From NCBI GenBank assembly GCA_018715765.1, contig DVKY01000045.1, positions 16,551-80,550 of the forward strand: a stretch of 64,000 nucleotides of DNA, written 5' to 3'. The notes below the pieces were generated by a model, which saw only the letters and a program-made list of their open reading frames with translations, was not told the DNA's origin and made no database searches. This DNA comes from Fimivicinus intestinavium. Its GTDB lineage: Bacteria; Bacillota; Clostridia; Oscillospirales; Acutalibacteraceae. Below are positions 1 to 8,734 of the stretch, piece by piece. The stretch's first letter is position 1. Each line of letters begins with the position of its first letter. Both the position numbers and the translations under genes were made by a program.

Positions 1-415
1 GGCCGCGAGAGTGCACGTAATAATCATACGGGTCGCTATCCCGATACGCGGCGCCCCGGTAGGTCTTGCTCGCAGCCACACGGTCGCAAAACATCTCCAC
101 CACATACTTCACTGGCATCTCCATCCCCGCAAGGCCGGTGCCCGCCGGAGAGTAATCGATCCAGTATTCCAAATGATGCCGGTTGCGCCCCTTGTGGTGC
201 AGCCAGGCGCTGCTATAGCCCTTCGCAGAGCGCTCCGCCTCATTTGGGCTGCGGTTGCCCTGATAGTATTTTACACCTGGAAAGAATTCAACGGGAGAAT
301 ATTTGGAGAGATCGTGCGCCAGCCCCTGCCAGTAAAGCCCGACCTGAAAGCAGTGCCTGCGCACAAGCGCCCTGTGATGGTGAACGGTTTTCAAATGCCC
401 GATCCAGTTTGCCAT
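1..415 (-). CDS. DUF5662 family protein, C-terminus cut by window edge
   Basis: The minus frame reads from an ATG at 415 to base 1 without a stop, so at least 138 residues are present and the C-terminus lies outside the window. It begins MANWIGHLKTV and contains GLYWQGLAHDLSKYSP, YYQGNRSPNEAER, WLHHKGRNRHHLEYWID and a late DPYDYYV. The His/Asp-rich order (LxHDLSKYSP, then HHKGRNxHHxEYW) is the signature I know from DUF5662 proteins, whose function is unknown; the clustered histidines suggest a metal site. It lies 50 bases after the SDR gene on the same strand and is probably cotranscribed with it. Family call is confident, function is not. Confidence 0.85.
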   Translation of the reverse strand, partial: MANWIGHLKTVHHHRALVRRHCFQVGLYWQGLAHDLSKYSPVEFFPGVKYYQGNRSPNEAERSAKGYSSAWLHHKGRNRHHLEYWIDYSPAGTGLAGMEMPVKYVVEMFCDRVAASKTYRGAAYRDSDPYDYYVHSRG

Positions 416-464
416 GCATCCAACCCCATTGTTTTTAAAAATGATGTGATTGCACTGACGCCCG

Positions 465-1199
465 TCAAACGACGATGCCGCCGTTTACGCCGAGCACCTG
501 CCCGGTGATGAAAGAGGCCTTGCCGGATGCCAAAAAGGCGATTGCCTGTGCCGCCTCCCGCGCCGTACCGATGCGGCACAACGGCGTTTCCTCACACAGG
601 GCGGCCCTCGCCGCACCGTCCAGCGCCGCGTTCATCTGCGTATCAATCACACCGGGAGAAACACAGTTGACGGTAATCCCGCTCGGGCCAAGCTCCTTGG
701 CGAGCGCCTTTGTCATGCCGATCACCGCCGCCTTGGCCGCTGAATAGTGCACCTCGCAGGAGGCGCCCACCTCGCCCCACATGGAGGATACGGCGACGAT
801 GCGGCCCGCCTTCTGATGAATCATATGAGGCAGCACCGCCTGGCAGCAGTGGAACAGGCCATCCACATGCACGGCAAACATATGCCTCCATTCCTCGAAG
901 GTCAGGTCGGTAAAAAGCTTTTGCTGTGCGATACCCGCGCTGTGCACAAGGATATCCACCCCTCCAAAGCGCTCCTCAACCCGGCGCACCATCTGGAACA
1001 CCTGCTCCCGGTCGGCCACATCGGCCTGAAAAGCGGCGGCGTCCACCCCCTGCTCCCGCAGGAGCTGAACCAGCGCTTCTGCCTGCTCCTTTTGAATCCG
1101 GTAGTGAATCGCAATACGCATCCCCTGCCGCGCAAGCAGCAGGGCGGTTTCCCTGCCGATGCCGCGGGAAGCGCCGGTAATCAGCACAGTTTCAGCCAT
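465..1199 (-). CDS. SDR-family oxidoreductase, FabG-like
   Basis: A 244-residue classical short-chain dehydrogenase/reductase. The nucleotide-binding TGASRGIG lies at residues 8-15, the SAG loop near 87, catalytic Ser near 138, the YSAAK tyrosine/lysine at 152 and 156, and NCVSPG near 178; the protein ends in NGGIVV as FabG-like proteins do. The ATG at 1199 is chosen because AGGAGG precedes it; the frame stays open further upstream but without a ribosome site. NAD(P)H-dependent reduction of a 3-oxoacyl or other keto substrate is expected. There is no fatty-acid gene nearby, so it may be a stand-alone reductase. It follows the Nudix gene by 23 bases and is likely in one operon with it. Confidence 0.9.
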   Translation of the reverse strand: MAETVLITGASRGIGRETALLLARQGMRIAIHYRIQKEQAEALVQLLREQGVDAAAFQADVADREQVFQMVRRVEERFGGVDILVHSAGIAQQKLFTDLTFEEWRHMFAVHVDGLFHCCQAVLPHMIHQKAGRIVAVSSMWGEVGASCEVHYSAAKAAVIGMTKALAKELGPSGITVNCVSPGVIDTQMNAALDGAARAALCEETPLCRIGTAREAAQAIAFLASGKASFITGQVLGVNGGIVV

Positions 1200-1222
1200 T
1201 TGCAGCCCTCCTAGAGCTCTTT

Positions 1223-1705
1223 TCAAAATTCCTGCAGCGGCGTAAAACAAGTGCCCGCCGGCTGTGCAATTCCAGCGTAAAGCATGCTGTCATGCTGCCC
1301 TGTTTCAAAATAGTGGGTCAACACACATTTTGCAGTAAAGGGCATCTCTAATGCGAAAGCCTGTGCAACCGGCACCCATTTTAGGAGCCCCTCCTCACAG
1401 GGCGGCGGCACAAAATCCATCCTCTTCAGCCGCGCAAAAAAGTAATAATTCTGCCGGATCTCCTCGTTTTTTTGACGGAAGGTAATATACCGCAGCTTGG
1501 GGGATGTGATGTCCTCCGGCAGAAGGCCGGTTTCCTCCTGCAGCTCACGCAGGATACAGAGATCCGGACGGTTGAGCTCCTCTTTCTCAAAATGACCGCC
1601 GATGCCACACCAGGAGGGCTCCACAACGCGGGAGCCAATTCGGTAAAGCAGCAGCAAGCAATCTTCCTTCTGAATATAAATTGAAGTCATATTTCGAAGC
1701 TTCAC
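1223..1705 (-). CDS. Nudix hydrolase
   Basis: About 160 residues. The Nudix box is visible as GHFEKEEL followed by CILRELQEETGL; the spacing between the first Glu and the REL..EE core is two residues longer than the textbook GX5EX7REUXEEXGU pattern. I choose the GTG at 1705 because GGAGGAG lies just upstream and the protein then starts MKLRNMTSIYI, a start typical of this subfamily; an ATG at 1720 without a ribosome site is the alternative. Hydrolysis of a nucleoside diphosphate linked to X (8-oxo-dGTP or similar) is expected from the family, but the substrate cannot be read from sequence. It is first in a minus-strand operon with the SDR and DUF5662 genes. Confidence 0.85.
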   Translation of the reverse strand: MKLRNMTSIYIQKEDCLLLLYRIGSRVVEPSWCGIGGHFEKEELNRPDLCILRELQEETGLLPEDITSPKLRYITFRQKNEEIRQNYYFFARLKRMDFVPPPCEEGLLKWVPVAQAFALEMPFTAKCVLTHYFETGQHDSMLYAGIAQPAGTCFTPLQEF

Positions 1706-2052
1706 GGCGGTCTCCTCCATTATTGCTCAGTGATAGAGAGCCTGAGCAGTTCCCAGGCTCTATAAAAACAGCGTCCTGTTTTGAAATAAGCTCTTTTTTA
1801 AAGATAAAGTCTGCAAAAACAATCCGCCTTGTGCGTGCCCTCCGCTGTGGTGCCGCATACCCGGTGCGCAGGAAACAGAGCAGGAAAGCCTGTGTGGCTT
1901 TTTCGTCAATCAGCGAGCCTTTCCACTGAATATAGAAAAAGGGATTTTAAAAATCCATCTTTATCATATCGTTTTCACTGCTTAAAGTCAAACAGAAAGT
2001 TCGGAACGAATTATATAATTTGAAAAACATGTCAAAAAATTTTTTATATGAA
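1706..2052. other. intergenic, no gene seen
   Basis: Divergent spacer between the Nudix gene (minus) and the symporter (plus). It holds an 8-bp inverted repeat, AGAGCCTG at 1737-1744 with CAGGCTCT at 1754-1761, in the leader of the Nudix gene. The part right of 1940 is AT-rich. I see no RNA gene and no convincing promoter for the Nudix operon. Confidence 0.5.
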
Positions 2053-2081
2053 TTGACCTGATGCGGAATGAAAGCTATAAT
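2053..2081 (+). promoter_or_regulatory. sigma-A type promoter of the symporter gene
   Basis: TTGACC at 2053-2058 and a consensus TATAAT at 2076-2081 are separated by exactly 17 bases. The leader to the start codon is about 70 bases and shows no riboswitch-like fold. Confidence 0.85.
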
Positions 2082-2157
2082 AGTATAGTTAACAGGTCTT
2101 GGGAAAACGAGAGAGATTTTTCAAGAGCTTTATTCAAAGAAAGGGATGGTTTCCGGA

Positions 2158-3765
2158 ATGAAAAAACAGCGCAGCCTCACCACCTACACGCCCAAGGAAC
2201 GCAATATGTACCTGTTGGGTATGATCGGCCAGAACATGATTTACAACATCATCAACACTGGCCTGGTCTACTATTTCCAAAGCGTAATCTTTATCCCTGC
2301 CATGGCGATGAGCGTTATTTTTGCCGTTGCACGTGTCTGGGACGCGATCAATGACCCCATGATGGGCACGATCTGCGATCATACCCACTCAAAATGGGGC
2401 AAATGCAAGCCCTATCTGATGTTTGTCCCCGGTATTGTGGGCATCATCACGATTCTGACCTTTGTCAACGGCCGATATACCGCATATGAAGGGAATGTGC
2501 CCATGCAGATCCTGATCGTCGCCTGGGCCGGCATCTCCTACATCCTGTACGGCATGTCCTATACGGCGGGCGACATTCCGCTGTGGGGCGTCACTTCCCT
2601 GATGACGGATAATGAAAAGGATCGCGCCAACATCCTCTCTCTGGCCCGTATTGCAGCAGGCCTTGGCGGCGCCGTCGTCCTGCTCAGCATCATCCCCGCC
2701 TCTCAGGCGATCGGCAATGCGATCACCAAGGCTGTGGGCAACTCTGAGATTGCGATGCAGTATGGCTTCATCATCATGGCCGTTGTGTTGACGGTAATCT
2801 CCACCCTCCTGTTCCAGTGCGCGGGCGCTGTGAAGGAGCGCGTTCCCCAGTCGGAGCGTCACTACACGCTGAAGGAAAACTTCCAGGTGATGTGGTGCAA
2901 CGTACCGTTCCGCAAAATCCTGGTCTCCGCTGTTTTGCGCAGCCCCTTCCAGCTGCTGACCTTGATCGCTATGACGCTGCTCTCCTATTATTATGGCAAT
3001 GCCGGGCGCGATAATTACATTATCTACATGCTGTTCCTCGGCGCGGCCATTTTTGGCGGCCAGTTCCTATCCATGGCGTTTGCGCCGGCCCTTGCCGCTA
3101 AGTTTGAAAAAAAGCGTATTTTCAACTTCTGCAACTTTATCAGCGGCGTGCCCTTCGCTTTGATCTTTGTCGTTTACATGATCGCTCCGCAAAATTTGGA
3201 TAATTGGGGCTGGCTGTGCGTCCTGTTCGTGCTGTTCGCCCTTGCGGGCGCAGGCACCGGCGTAGTCAACGTGCTGCAGTCCGTCATGATTGCCGACTGT
3301 GTGGACTACGAGGAATACCGCACCGGCATCCGGCCGGATGGCGTATTCTTCTCCGGCCAGTCCTTTGCGACGAAACTCGGATCCGGTATTTCCTCCATCC
3401 TGCAGGGGGTTGTCTATGCAGCCATCGGGTTCAGCGACGCGCGCGTGGCAGAGGTCAACAACCTGCTGTTAGCGGAGGGTTCTACCCTTTCGTTTAAAGC
3501 GGATTTCCCGGAATATGCTGCGGCTATGTTTTTCCTGGTTTCCATCCCGCCAGCGATTGGCTGCCTGCTCTCCATCATCCCCACCTGGAAGTATCCGCTC
3601 ACCAATAAGGAGCATGCCCGCATCTTGGAATTCCTGCGCGTCCGCCGCACCGTGGCGGAAAAGAAGGGCGTGGACGTTGGTAGCGTGACAGAGGCCGAGG
3701 TTATGGAGGCCGCAAAGGCCTCAGGCATCTCTCTGGCTCCCACCTCAGATAAGGCAAAAAAATAG
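2158..3765 (+). CDS. GPH-family sugar:cation symporter (MFS)
   Basis: About 535 residues with roughly 12 hydrophobic segments. The loop RVWDAINDPMMGTICDHT followed by GKCKPYLM is the glycoside-pentoside-hexuronide:cation symporter signature (R.WDAINDP.MG); a second half-loop, ADCVDYEEYRTGIRPDG, is also typical. Family members import glycosides or uronides with Na+ or H+. The substrate cannot be named and no hydrolase sits next to it; the beta-galactosidase at 42.8 kb and the GH95 enzyme at 55.2 kb are possible partners only by inference. I prefer the ATG at 2158, since the frame's first ATG at 2146 directly abuts the AGGG sequence; the difference is four residues. It is a single-gene unit with its own promoter and terminator. 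Confidence 0.9.
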   Translation: MKKQRSLTTYTPKERNMYLLGMIGQNMIYNIINTGLVYYFQSVIFIPAMAMSVIFAVARVWDAINDPMMGTICDHTHSKWGKCKPYLMFVPGIVGIITILTFVNGRYTAYEGNVPMQILIVAWAGISYILYGMSYTAGDIPLWGVTSLMTDNEKDRANILSLARIAAGLGGAVVLLSIIPASQAIGNAITKAVGNSEIAMQYGFIIMAVVLTVISTLLFQCAGAVKERVPQSERHYTLKENFQVMWCNVPFRKILVSAVLRSPFQLLTLIAMTLLSYYYGNAGRDNYIIYMLFLGAAIFGGQFLSMAFAPALAAKFEKKRIFNFCNFISGVPFALIFVVYMIAPQNLDNWGWLCVLFVLFALAGAGTGVVNVLQSVMIADCVDYEEYRTGIRPDGVFFSGQSFATKLGSGISSILQGVVYAAIGFSDARVAEVNNLLLAEGSTLSFKADFPEYAAAMFFLVSIPPAIGCLLSIIPTWKYPLTNKEHARILEFLRVRRTVAEKKGVDVGSVTEAEVMEAAKASGISLAPTSDKAKK

Positions 3766-3803
3766 CGCTGATTCACGATAACCCCATACGCTAACTTTAA
3801 AAG

Positions 3804-3850
3804 CAGCCCGGAACCAGATGCACTGGTTTCCGGGCTGTTCGTTTTATTTG
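3804..3850 (+). terminator. rho-independent terminator after the symporter
   Basis: CAGCCCGGAACCAG (3804-3817) pairs with CTGGTTTCCGGGCTG (3823-3837), leaving one bulged base and a 5-base loop. It is followed by a T-rich tail (GTTCGTTTTATTT). Confidence 0.85.
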
Positions 3851-3895
3851 ATTCTTGAACCGGCTTCCCAAGCCGGTTCCCGTCTCCGTGTTTTA

Positions 3896-4756
3896 TCAAT
3901 CCATCCGGCGGCGCTCCCGGACAAGCTTCATGGAGATATCAAACGCCTGCACCGAATGGGTCAGCGCCCCGATGGAGATAATATCCACCCCGGTCTCCGC
4001 CACCGTGCGGAGCGTTTCAAGCGTGATCCCCCCTGAAGCCTCGATCTGCGCCCTGCCGTCCGCCATGCGCACAGCCTCGCGCATCTGCTCAAGCGTCATG
4101 TTATCGAGCATGATGATCTCCGCGCCTGCCTGCAGGGCCTGCTCCACCTCGTCCAAATTGCGCGTTTCCACCTCTATTTTCACCATATGCCCAAGCTTCC
4201 GGCGCAGCTGTGTGATCGCATTGGCAATGCCGCCCGCCGCATCGATATGATTATCCTTGAGCATAGCGCCGTCGGAAAGATTATAGCGGTGGTTTTTACC
4301 GCCGCCGCAGACTACGGCATATTTTTGCAGGGAGCGCAGCCCCGGCAGCGTTTTGCGGGTATCCGTGATGCTCGCGCGCGTGCCCTCCACCAGCTTGACA
4401 GCCTGCGCCGTAGCCGTGGCGATGCCGGACATATGCTGGATCAGATTGAGCGCCGTGCGCTCACCCTTGAGCAGCATGGCGGTTTTGCCGCTGAGCTCTG
4501 CGATGATCGCGCCCCTGGCGATTGTATCGCCGTCCGCATAAAAGCACTGCGCATGAAACGTGGGATCCAGCAGCTCAAACACGCGCAGTGCAACCGGCAG
4601 GCCGCAGAGCACCCCATCCGCCTTTGCAAGGAACCGGGCCTTGCCCGTCTGCTCCGGCGGGATCAAATAATCTGATGAGGTATCGATATAGTTGATATCC
4701 TCCAGGATCGCCTTCCGGATCAAATCATCTACATAAAACTGGGGAAGCGTCATCAT
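3896..4756 (-). CDS. nadC: nicotinate-nucleotide pyrophosphorylase (quinolinate phosphoribosyltransferase)
   Basis: About 286 residues, the usual NadC length. It makes nicotinate mononucleotide from quinolinate and PRPP, the third step of de novo NAD synthesis. Visible motifs in order: KGERTALN near 98, ITDTRKTLPGLR near 130, GGGKNHRYNLSDG near 151, LKDNH near 166, a KIEVE strand, IMLDN and EASGGI near the C-terminus. I start it at the ATG at 4756 behind AAAGGATG; an in-frame TTG at 4762 is possible. It is the last gene of nadA-nadB-nadC, separated from nadB by about 95 bases that contain a perfect inverted repeat. Confidence 0.96.
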   Translation of the reverse strand: MMTLPQFYVDDLIRKAILEDINYIDTSSDYLIPPEQTGKARFLAKADGVLCGLPVALRVFELLDPTFHAQCFYADGDTIARGAIIAELSGKTAMLLKGERTALNLIQHMSGIATATAQAVKLVEGTRASITDTRKTLPGLRSLQKYAVVCGGGKNHRYNLSDGAMLKDNHIDAAGGIANAITQLRRKLGHMVKIEVETRNLDEVEQALQAGAEIIMLDNMTLEQMREAVRMADGRAQIEASGGITLETLRTVAETGVDIISIGALTHSVQAFDISMKLVRERRRMD

Positions 4757-4806
4757 GGACAAATCATCCTTTCTCTCTCAAATCCATTTAAGGGGGCATT
4801 CTCATT

Positions 4807-4838
4807 TAGCATCAGTGTACAAGGGTACACTGATGCTA
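4807..4838. promoter_or_regulatory. perfect 14-bp inverted repeat between nadB and nadC
   Basis: TAGCATCAGTGTAC (4807-4820), a 4-base spacer, then the exact reverse complement GTACACTGATGCTA (4825-4838). There is no T-run on either side, so it is not a standard terminator. It starts 14 bases after the nadB stop and ends about 50 bases before nadC. It could be an operator for a NAD repressor or an RNA hairpin adjusting nadC expression. Confidence 0.75.
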
Positions 4839-4851
4839 TCTTCCGGCAAAG

Positions 4852-6330
4852 TTACCGCTCGTCTACCTCCCGCAGGATAATCGCCGCCACAGTGGCAAGG
4901 CTCAATGCCTCGCAGTAATCGCGCGTCACGGCGAAATGGCCGCTCTTGAGGCGGCGGCGGATTTCCTCCACGCGGCGCAGCCCTGTATGGACCGCAGCCG
5001 GGTTGGGAATGACAAAATAGGCGCGCTGCATGATATCGCGGATCTCCGTGCGCAGGCCGTGCGGAAGAGGCGCGCCTTCAAACTGGGGCGGATTCATTCC
5101 GGCCGGGGGCTCCACCTGCGCATAACCCTTCGCCATGCAGCGCAGGATATCCTCCGCCGCGTGGCGGCCAAACACAAGCGCCTCCAGCAGGGAGTTACTG
5201 GCCAGGCGGTTCGCGCCATGCACGCCGGTGTTGGAGCATTCCCCCGCGGCATAGAGCCGCGGCACCGCCGTGCGTCCGGTAAGATCCACCGCAATTCCGC
5301 CCATGAGGTAGTGCTGGCAGGGGAAAACGGGAATCAGATCCTGTGCGATATCCACCCCCTCCTCCAGGCAGCGCCGGGAGATTGCCGGGAAGCGGTTATA
5401 TAAAAACTCCCGCCCCTTATGCGTGATATCCAAAAAGAACTGGTTGCTGCCCGTGCGGCGCGATTCCAGGATGATTGCTCGCGATACGACATCCCGCGGG
5501 GCAAGCTCCAGCCGCTCATCATAATGCGCCATAAAGCGCTGGCGCTCACAGTTAAGCAGGTAAGCGCCCTCACCACGAACCGCTTCACTAATCAGGAATT
5601 GCTCACGTTCATTCTCCGAATGGAACGCCGTGGGGTGAAACTGCACATAGCTCAAATCCTTGATCTGTGCCCCGAGCTCATAAGCCAGGCGGATGCCGTC
5701 GCCCGTCGCAATTGCAGAGTTAGTGGTGTAGCGGTAGACGCGGCCGATGCCGCCTGTGGCCAGGATACAATAGCTGCAAAACACACTGGCAGGCGTCTCC
5801 CCGCAAAGCAGATCCAACCGGAAACCGCCGCGCACCTGTTCCATTGTGCACACCATGGTGTTTTCAACCAGCTCGATATTGGGCCTTGCGCGCACCTGCG
5901 CCAGCAGCTTAACGACGATCTCATAGCCGGTCTGATCCTTGTGATGCACAATCCTGCGGCGTGAATGCCCGCCCTCCAGCGTTTTCTGCGGGCGGCCGTC
6001 AGGCGCTTTGTCAAAATCCACGCCCATTGCCATGATGCGGCGCACATCCTCCGGGCCTTCGTGCACAAGGATATCCACGCTGGCAGGGTTGTTTTTGTAT
6101 CCTCCGGCAATCAGCGTATCCTCATAGTGCAGCTCAAAGCTGTCGTTGTCAAAATCCAGCACAGCCGCTACGCCCCCCTGGGCAAGCGAGCTGTTGGAGA
6201 GCGTATCCTCGCGTTTGGAGAGCATCAGCACCCGGACGCTTTCGTTGAACTGAAGCGCCGCATAGAGCCCCGCAGCCCCGCAGCCGGCAATCACAACATC
6301 ATAAACCTGTTCTTTCACCATACCTGGCAT
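4852..6330 (-). CDS. nadB: L-aspartate oxidase
   Basis: A 492-residue flavoprotein that oxidises L-aspartate to iminoaspartate, the substrate of NadA. The N-terminal FAD-binding GCGAAGLYAAL lies near residue 16, SSLAQGGVAAV near 47, GGHSRRRIVHH near 120 and QFHPTAFH near 231. The late FAD-proximal block reads GGIAVDLTGRTAVPRLYAAG and then GVHGANRLASNSLLEALVFG. The C-terminal helical domain is shorter than in the E. coli protein, as in many Clostridia. The ATG at 6330 is preceded by AGGGA at good spacing. It lies 17 bases after nadA. In anaerobes a different electron acceptor than O2 (for example fumarate) must be used; this is known of the family and not visible here. Confidence 0.96.
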   Translation of the reverse strand: MPGMVKEQVYDVVIAGCGAAGLYAALQFNESVRVLMLSKREDTLSNSSLAQGGVAAVLDFDNDSFELHYEDTLIAGGYKNNPASVDILVHEGPEDVRRIMAMGVDFDKAPDGRPQKTLEGGHSRRRIVHHKDQTGYEIVVKLLAQVRARPNIELVENTMVCTMEQVRGGFRLDLLCGETPASVFCSYCILATGGIGRVYRYTTNSAIATGDGIRLAYELGAQIKDLSYVQFHPTAFHSENEREQFLISEAVRGEGAYLLNCERQRFMAHYDERLELAPRDVVSRAIILESRRTGSNQFFLDITHKGREFLYNRFPAISRRCLEEGVDIAQDLIPVFPCQHYLMGGIAVDLTGRTAVPRLYAAGECSNTGVHGANRLASNSLLEALVFGRHAAEDILRCMAKGYAQVEPPAGMNPPQFEGAPLPHGLRTEIRDIMQRAYFVIPNPAAVHTGLRRVEEIRRRLKSGHFAVTRDYCEALSLATVAAIILREVDER

Positions 6331-6347
6331 CTCTTTTCCCTGCGGCG

Positions 6348-7268
6348 TCAGCCGCCGTATTTCAGCATATTGTCAAGGCTCCGCCTTGCCGCAAGGCGAA
6401 GGCCTTCCTCCAGTTGAATCTCTTCGCCCCCCTTACCGGCGACCGCCGCATAGACATCCTCCAGCGAGGTCATTTTCATATCCGGGCAAACGAGCTTATC
6501 CCCACGCAGCTGATAAAATTGCCGGTTGGGGTATTTCTGAATCAAATCGTTGTATACGCCGCATTCCGTGCCAAAGAGGATGCTCTCCTCCTCGTTTTGC
6601 AGAGTGTAGCGGATGATCTCGCTCGTAGCGCCGATCATATCCGCATGCGCCAGCGCCTGCGGCGGGCACTCCGGGTGCATGGCAAGCTTTGCATGCGGGT
6701 GCTGCGCCTTTGCGCGCAGGACATCCTGCTCTGTGATGCTGCCGTGCACAGGGCAATATCCATCCCACAGGATGATCTCCTTCTCCGGGCACTGTTCCCG
6801 CACCCATGCGCCCAGGTTTTGATCCGGGATAAATAATATTTTCTTTCCCGGCAGGGCGCGGACAATCCGCACCGCGCTGGAGGAGGTTACGCACACATCG
6901 CACTCCGCCTTGAGCGCGGCGGTCGTATTCACATAGGCCACCACCGTCACATCCGGATTTTCCTCCCGGAAGGCGCGCACGCGCGCAGGGGAAATCTGCT
7001 CCGCCATGGGGCAGGTAGCCCGCCGCTTAGGCAGGAGCACGCACTTCTCCGGCGATAAAATCTTAACGGTTTCCGCCATGAAGCGCACGCCGCACACCAC
7101 CACCCGCTTTTGCGGATAAGCGGTCGCGGCCTTGGCCAGCGCATAGCTGTCGCCGCACACATCGGCAACTGCAAGGATTTCCGGCGCCTGATAGGTGTGC
7201 GCCAAAATCAGCGTGTCGCTTTTTTCCTGCTCCTGCTTGAGCAACCGCCTATATTCTTCCTGTTTCAA
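6348..7268 (-). CDS. nadA: quinolinate synthase
   Basis: A 306-residue [4Fe-4S] enzyme condensing iminoaspartate with dihydroxyacetone phosphate to quinolinate. It opens with LILAHTYQAPE and GDSYALA, and the cluster ligands are expected among the cysteines in CDVCVTSSSA, HPECPP and VCPDM, the three positions conserved in NadA. GVRFMAETVKILSP is another family block. The start appears to be a TTG at 7268 behind a GGGGGGA site, since no in-frame ATG or GTG is better placed. A promoter lies about 60 bases upstream. It is the first gene of the nadABC operon. Confidence 0.95.
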   Translation of the reverse strand: MKQEEYRRLLKQEQEKSDTLILAHTYQAPEILAVADVCGDSYALAKAATAYPQKRVVVCGVRFMAETVKILSPEKCVLLPKRRATCPMAEQISPARVRAFREENPDVTVVAYVNTTAALKAECDVCVTSSSAVRIVRALPGKKILFIPDQNLGAWVREQCPEKEIILWDGYCPVHGSITEQDVLRAKAQHPHAKLAMHPECPPQALAHADMIGATSEIIRYTLQNEEESILFGTECGVYNDLIQKYPNRQFYQLRGDKLVCPDMKMTSLEDVYAAVAGKGGEEIQLEEGLRLAARRSLDNMLKYGG

Positions 7269-7330
7269 AAAAGTCCCCCCAAATCAACCCAAGCGGGAAC
7301 CGGCGCCGTTTTCCCCCGCCATTGCGTTTT

Positions 7331-7359
7331 ATTGTACCACCATCTGATTAAGCGCACAA
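7331..7359 (-). promoter_or_regulatory. promoter of nadABC
   Basis: Read on the minus strand: TTGTGC (7354-7359), a 17-base spacer, and TACAAT (7331-7336). It sits about 60 bases before the nadA start and back-to-back with the hflX promoter. Confidence 0.75.
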
Positions 7360-7376
7360 TATTTTTTAAAACGTTG

Positions 7377-7405
7377 TTGCATAAAAAAAAGAAGTGGGAT
7401 ATGAT
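7377..7405 (+). promoter_or_regulatory. promoter of hflX
   Basis: TTGCAT (7377-7382), 17 bases, then TATGAT (7400-7405). The transcript would begin about 40 bases before the hflX start. Confidence 0.7.
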
Positions 7406-7453
7406 ACAAAATAAAGAATTTTTCTTTGCCCACCTGGGAAAAGGGAGATGTTT

Positions 7454-8704
7454 ATGGCCTATTTTGAAAATATAGAGCGCCCGGAGCGGGCGCTTCTTGT
7501 CAGTGTGGACACCGGGGATTTTGACGCGCAGGCCTCCATTGACGAGTTGGAGGAGCTTGCGCACACAGCTGGCGCCGAGGTGCTCGCCAAAATGGTGCAG
7601 AAACGCGCCGCGCCGGATGCCGCCACCTTTATCGGCTCCGGCAGGATTGCGGAGCTGCGGGATTTCTGCCAGCAGAATGAGGCGGATCTGTTAATCTTTG
7701 ACGGCGAGTTGACTCCTTCCCAGCAGCGCAACATTGAAAAGCTGACGGATGTGCGTGTTGTTGACCGCACAACACTCATCCTGGATATTTTCGCCGCACG
7801 CGCACGCTCCAGCGAGGGTAAGCTGCAGGTGGAGCTGGCGCAGCTGAAATACACACTGCCCAGGCTCGGCGGCAAGGGCACAGAGCTTTCCCGCCTGGGC
7901 GGCGGCATCGGCACGCGCGGCCCGGGCGAAAGCAAGCTGGAAAATGACCGCAGGCATATCCGCAGGCGCATTACGGCGCTGGAAAAACAGCTGGAAGCTG
8001 TGGAACGGCGGCGGGTAAGGCTGCGGGAGCGGCGGCAGAAGACTGGGGTGGAAACCGTAGCGATCGTTGGCTACACCAATGCCGGGAAATCTACTCTGAT
8101 GAACGCGCTCACGAATGCCGGCGTGCTGGCGGAGGATAAGCTCTTTGCCACACTCGACCCAACCGCCCGCGCGCTGACGCTGCCCGATGGGCGCACGGTG
8201 ATGCTTGTCGACACCGTGGGCCTTGTGCGCAGGCTGCCGCACCAGCTGGTGGAGGCCTTCAAATCCACGCTGGAGGAGGCGGCCAGCGCTGATCTGATTT
8301 TAAACGTGTGCGACGCCTCCAGCCCCGAATGTGCGGAGCATCTGGAGGTAACCAAAAACCTGCTGGATGACCTCGGTTGTGCGGGCAAGCCCGTTGTATC
8401 CGTGATGAATAAATGCGACTTGGCGGGCGACGTCTACGCTCTGCCCGCCATCGGGCGCACTGTGATGATCTCCGCCTTGCTGGGCCGGGGATTGGAGCAG
8501 CTGCTCCACACGATTACAGACGCCCTGCCCGCCTCCCGCCGCAGGGTTAAGCTCCTGTTGCCATTTGATATGGGCAGCTTTGCCGCGCGGCTGCGCAAAG
8601 AGGGCGTCATCCATGCGGAGGAATACCGCGAAAGCGGAATCTATCTAGAAGCTACAGCTGAACTATATTTGATAGATCTGGTAAAACAATATATTCTCGA
8701 ATAA
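7454..8704 (+). CDS. hflX: ribosome-associated GTPase HflX
   Basis: About 416 residues. The N-terminal HflX domain shows FIGSGRIAEL near 60, DGELTPSQQRN near 90 and the glycine-rich LGGGIGTRGPGESKLE near 155; an arginine-rich coiled helix follows. The G domain has P-loop GYTNAGKSTLMNAL near 205, a LFATLDPT switch, DTVGLVRRLP and NKCD near 320. HflX binds the 50S subunit and helps split stalled ribosomes under stress; this is family knowledge. The ATG at 7454 is preferred over the one at 7448 because AGGGAG then has normal spacing. It is divergent from nadA and followed within 30 bases by the small YHGS protein gene. Confidence 0.95.
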   Translation: MAYFENIERPERALLVSVDTGDFDAQASIDELEELAHTAGAEVLAKMVQKRAAPDAATFIGSGRIAELRDFCQQNEADLLIFDGELTPSQQRNIEKLTDVRVVDRTTLILDIFAARARSSEGKLQVELAQLKYTLPRLGGKGTELSRLGGGIGTRGPGESKLENDRRHIRRRITALEKQLEAVERRRVRLRERRQKTGVETVAIVGYTNAGKSTLMNALTNAGVLAEDKLFATLDPTARALTLPDGRTVMLVDTVGLVRRLPHQLVEAFKSTLEEAASADLILNVCDASSPECAEHLEVTKNLLDDLGCAGKPVVSVMNKCDLAGDVYALPAIGRTVMISALLGRGLEQLLHTITDALPASRRRVKLLLPFDMGSFAARLRKEGVIHAEEYRESGIYLEATAELYLIDLVKQYILE

Positions 8705-8734
8705 CCGAACGGTAGAAAAAGAGAAGATGGAAAG

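Noticed and set aside
11..508. Plus-strand open frame of 165 codons at the left edge
   Set aside because: The opposite strand clearly encodes the DUF5662 protein, and this frame crosses from it into the SDR gene.
4807..4838. nadB-nadC dyad as a terminator
   Set aside because: No T-run on either strand; kept as operator or RNA hairpin.
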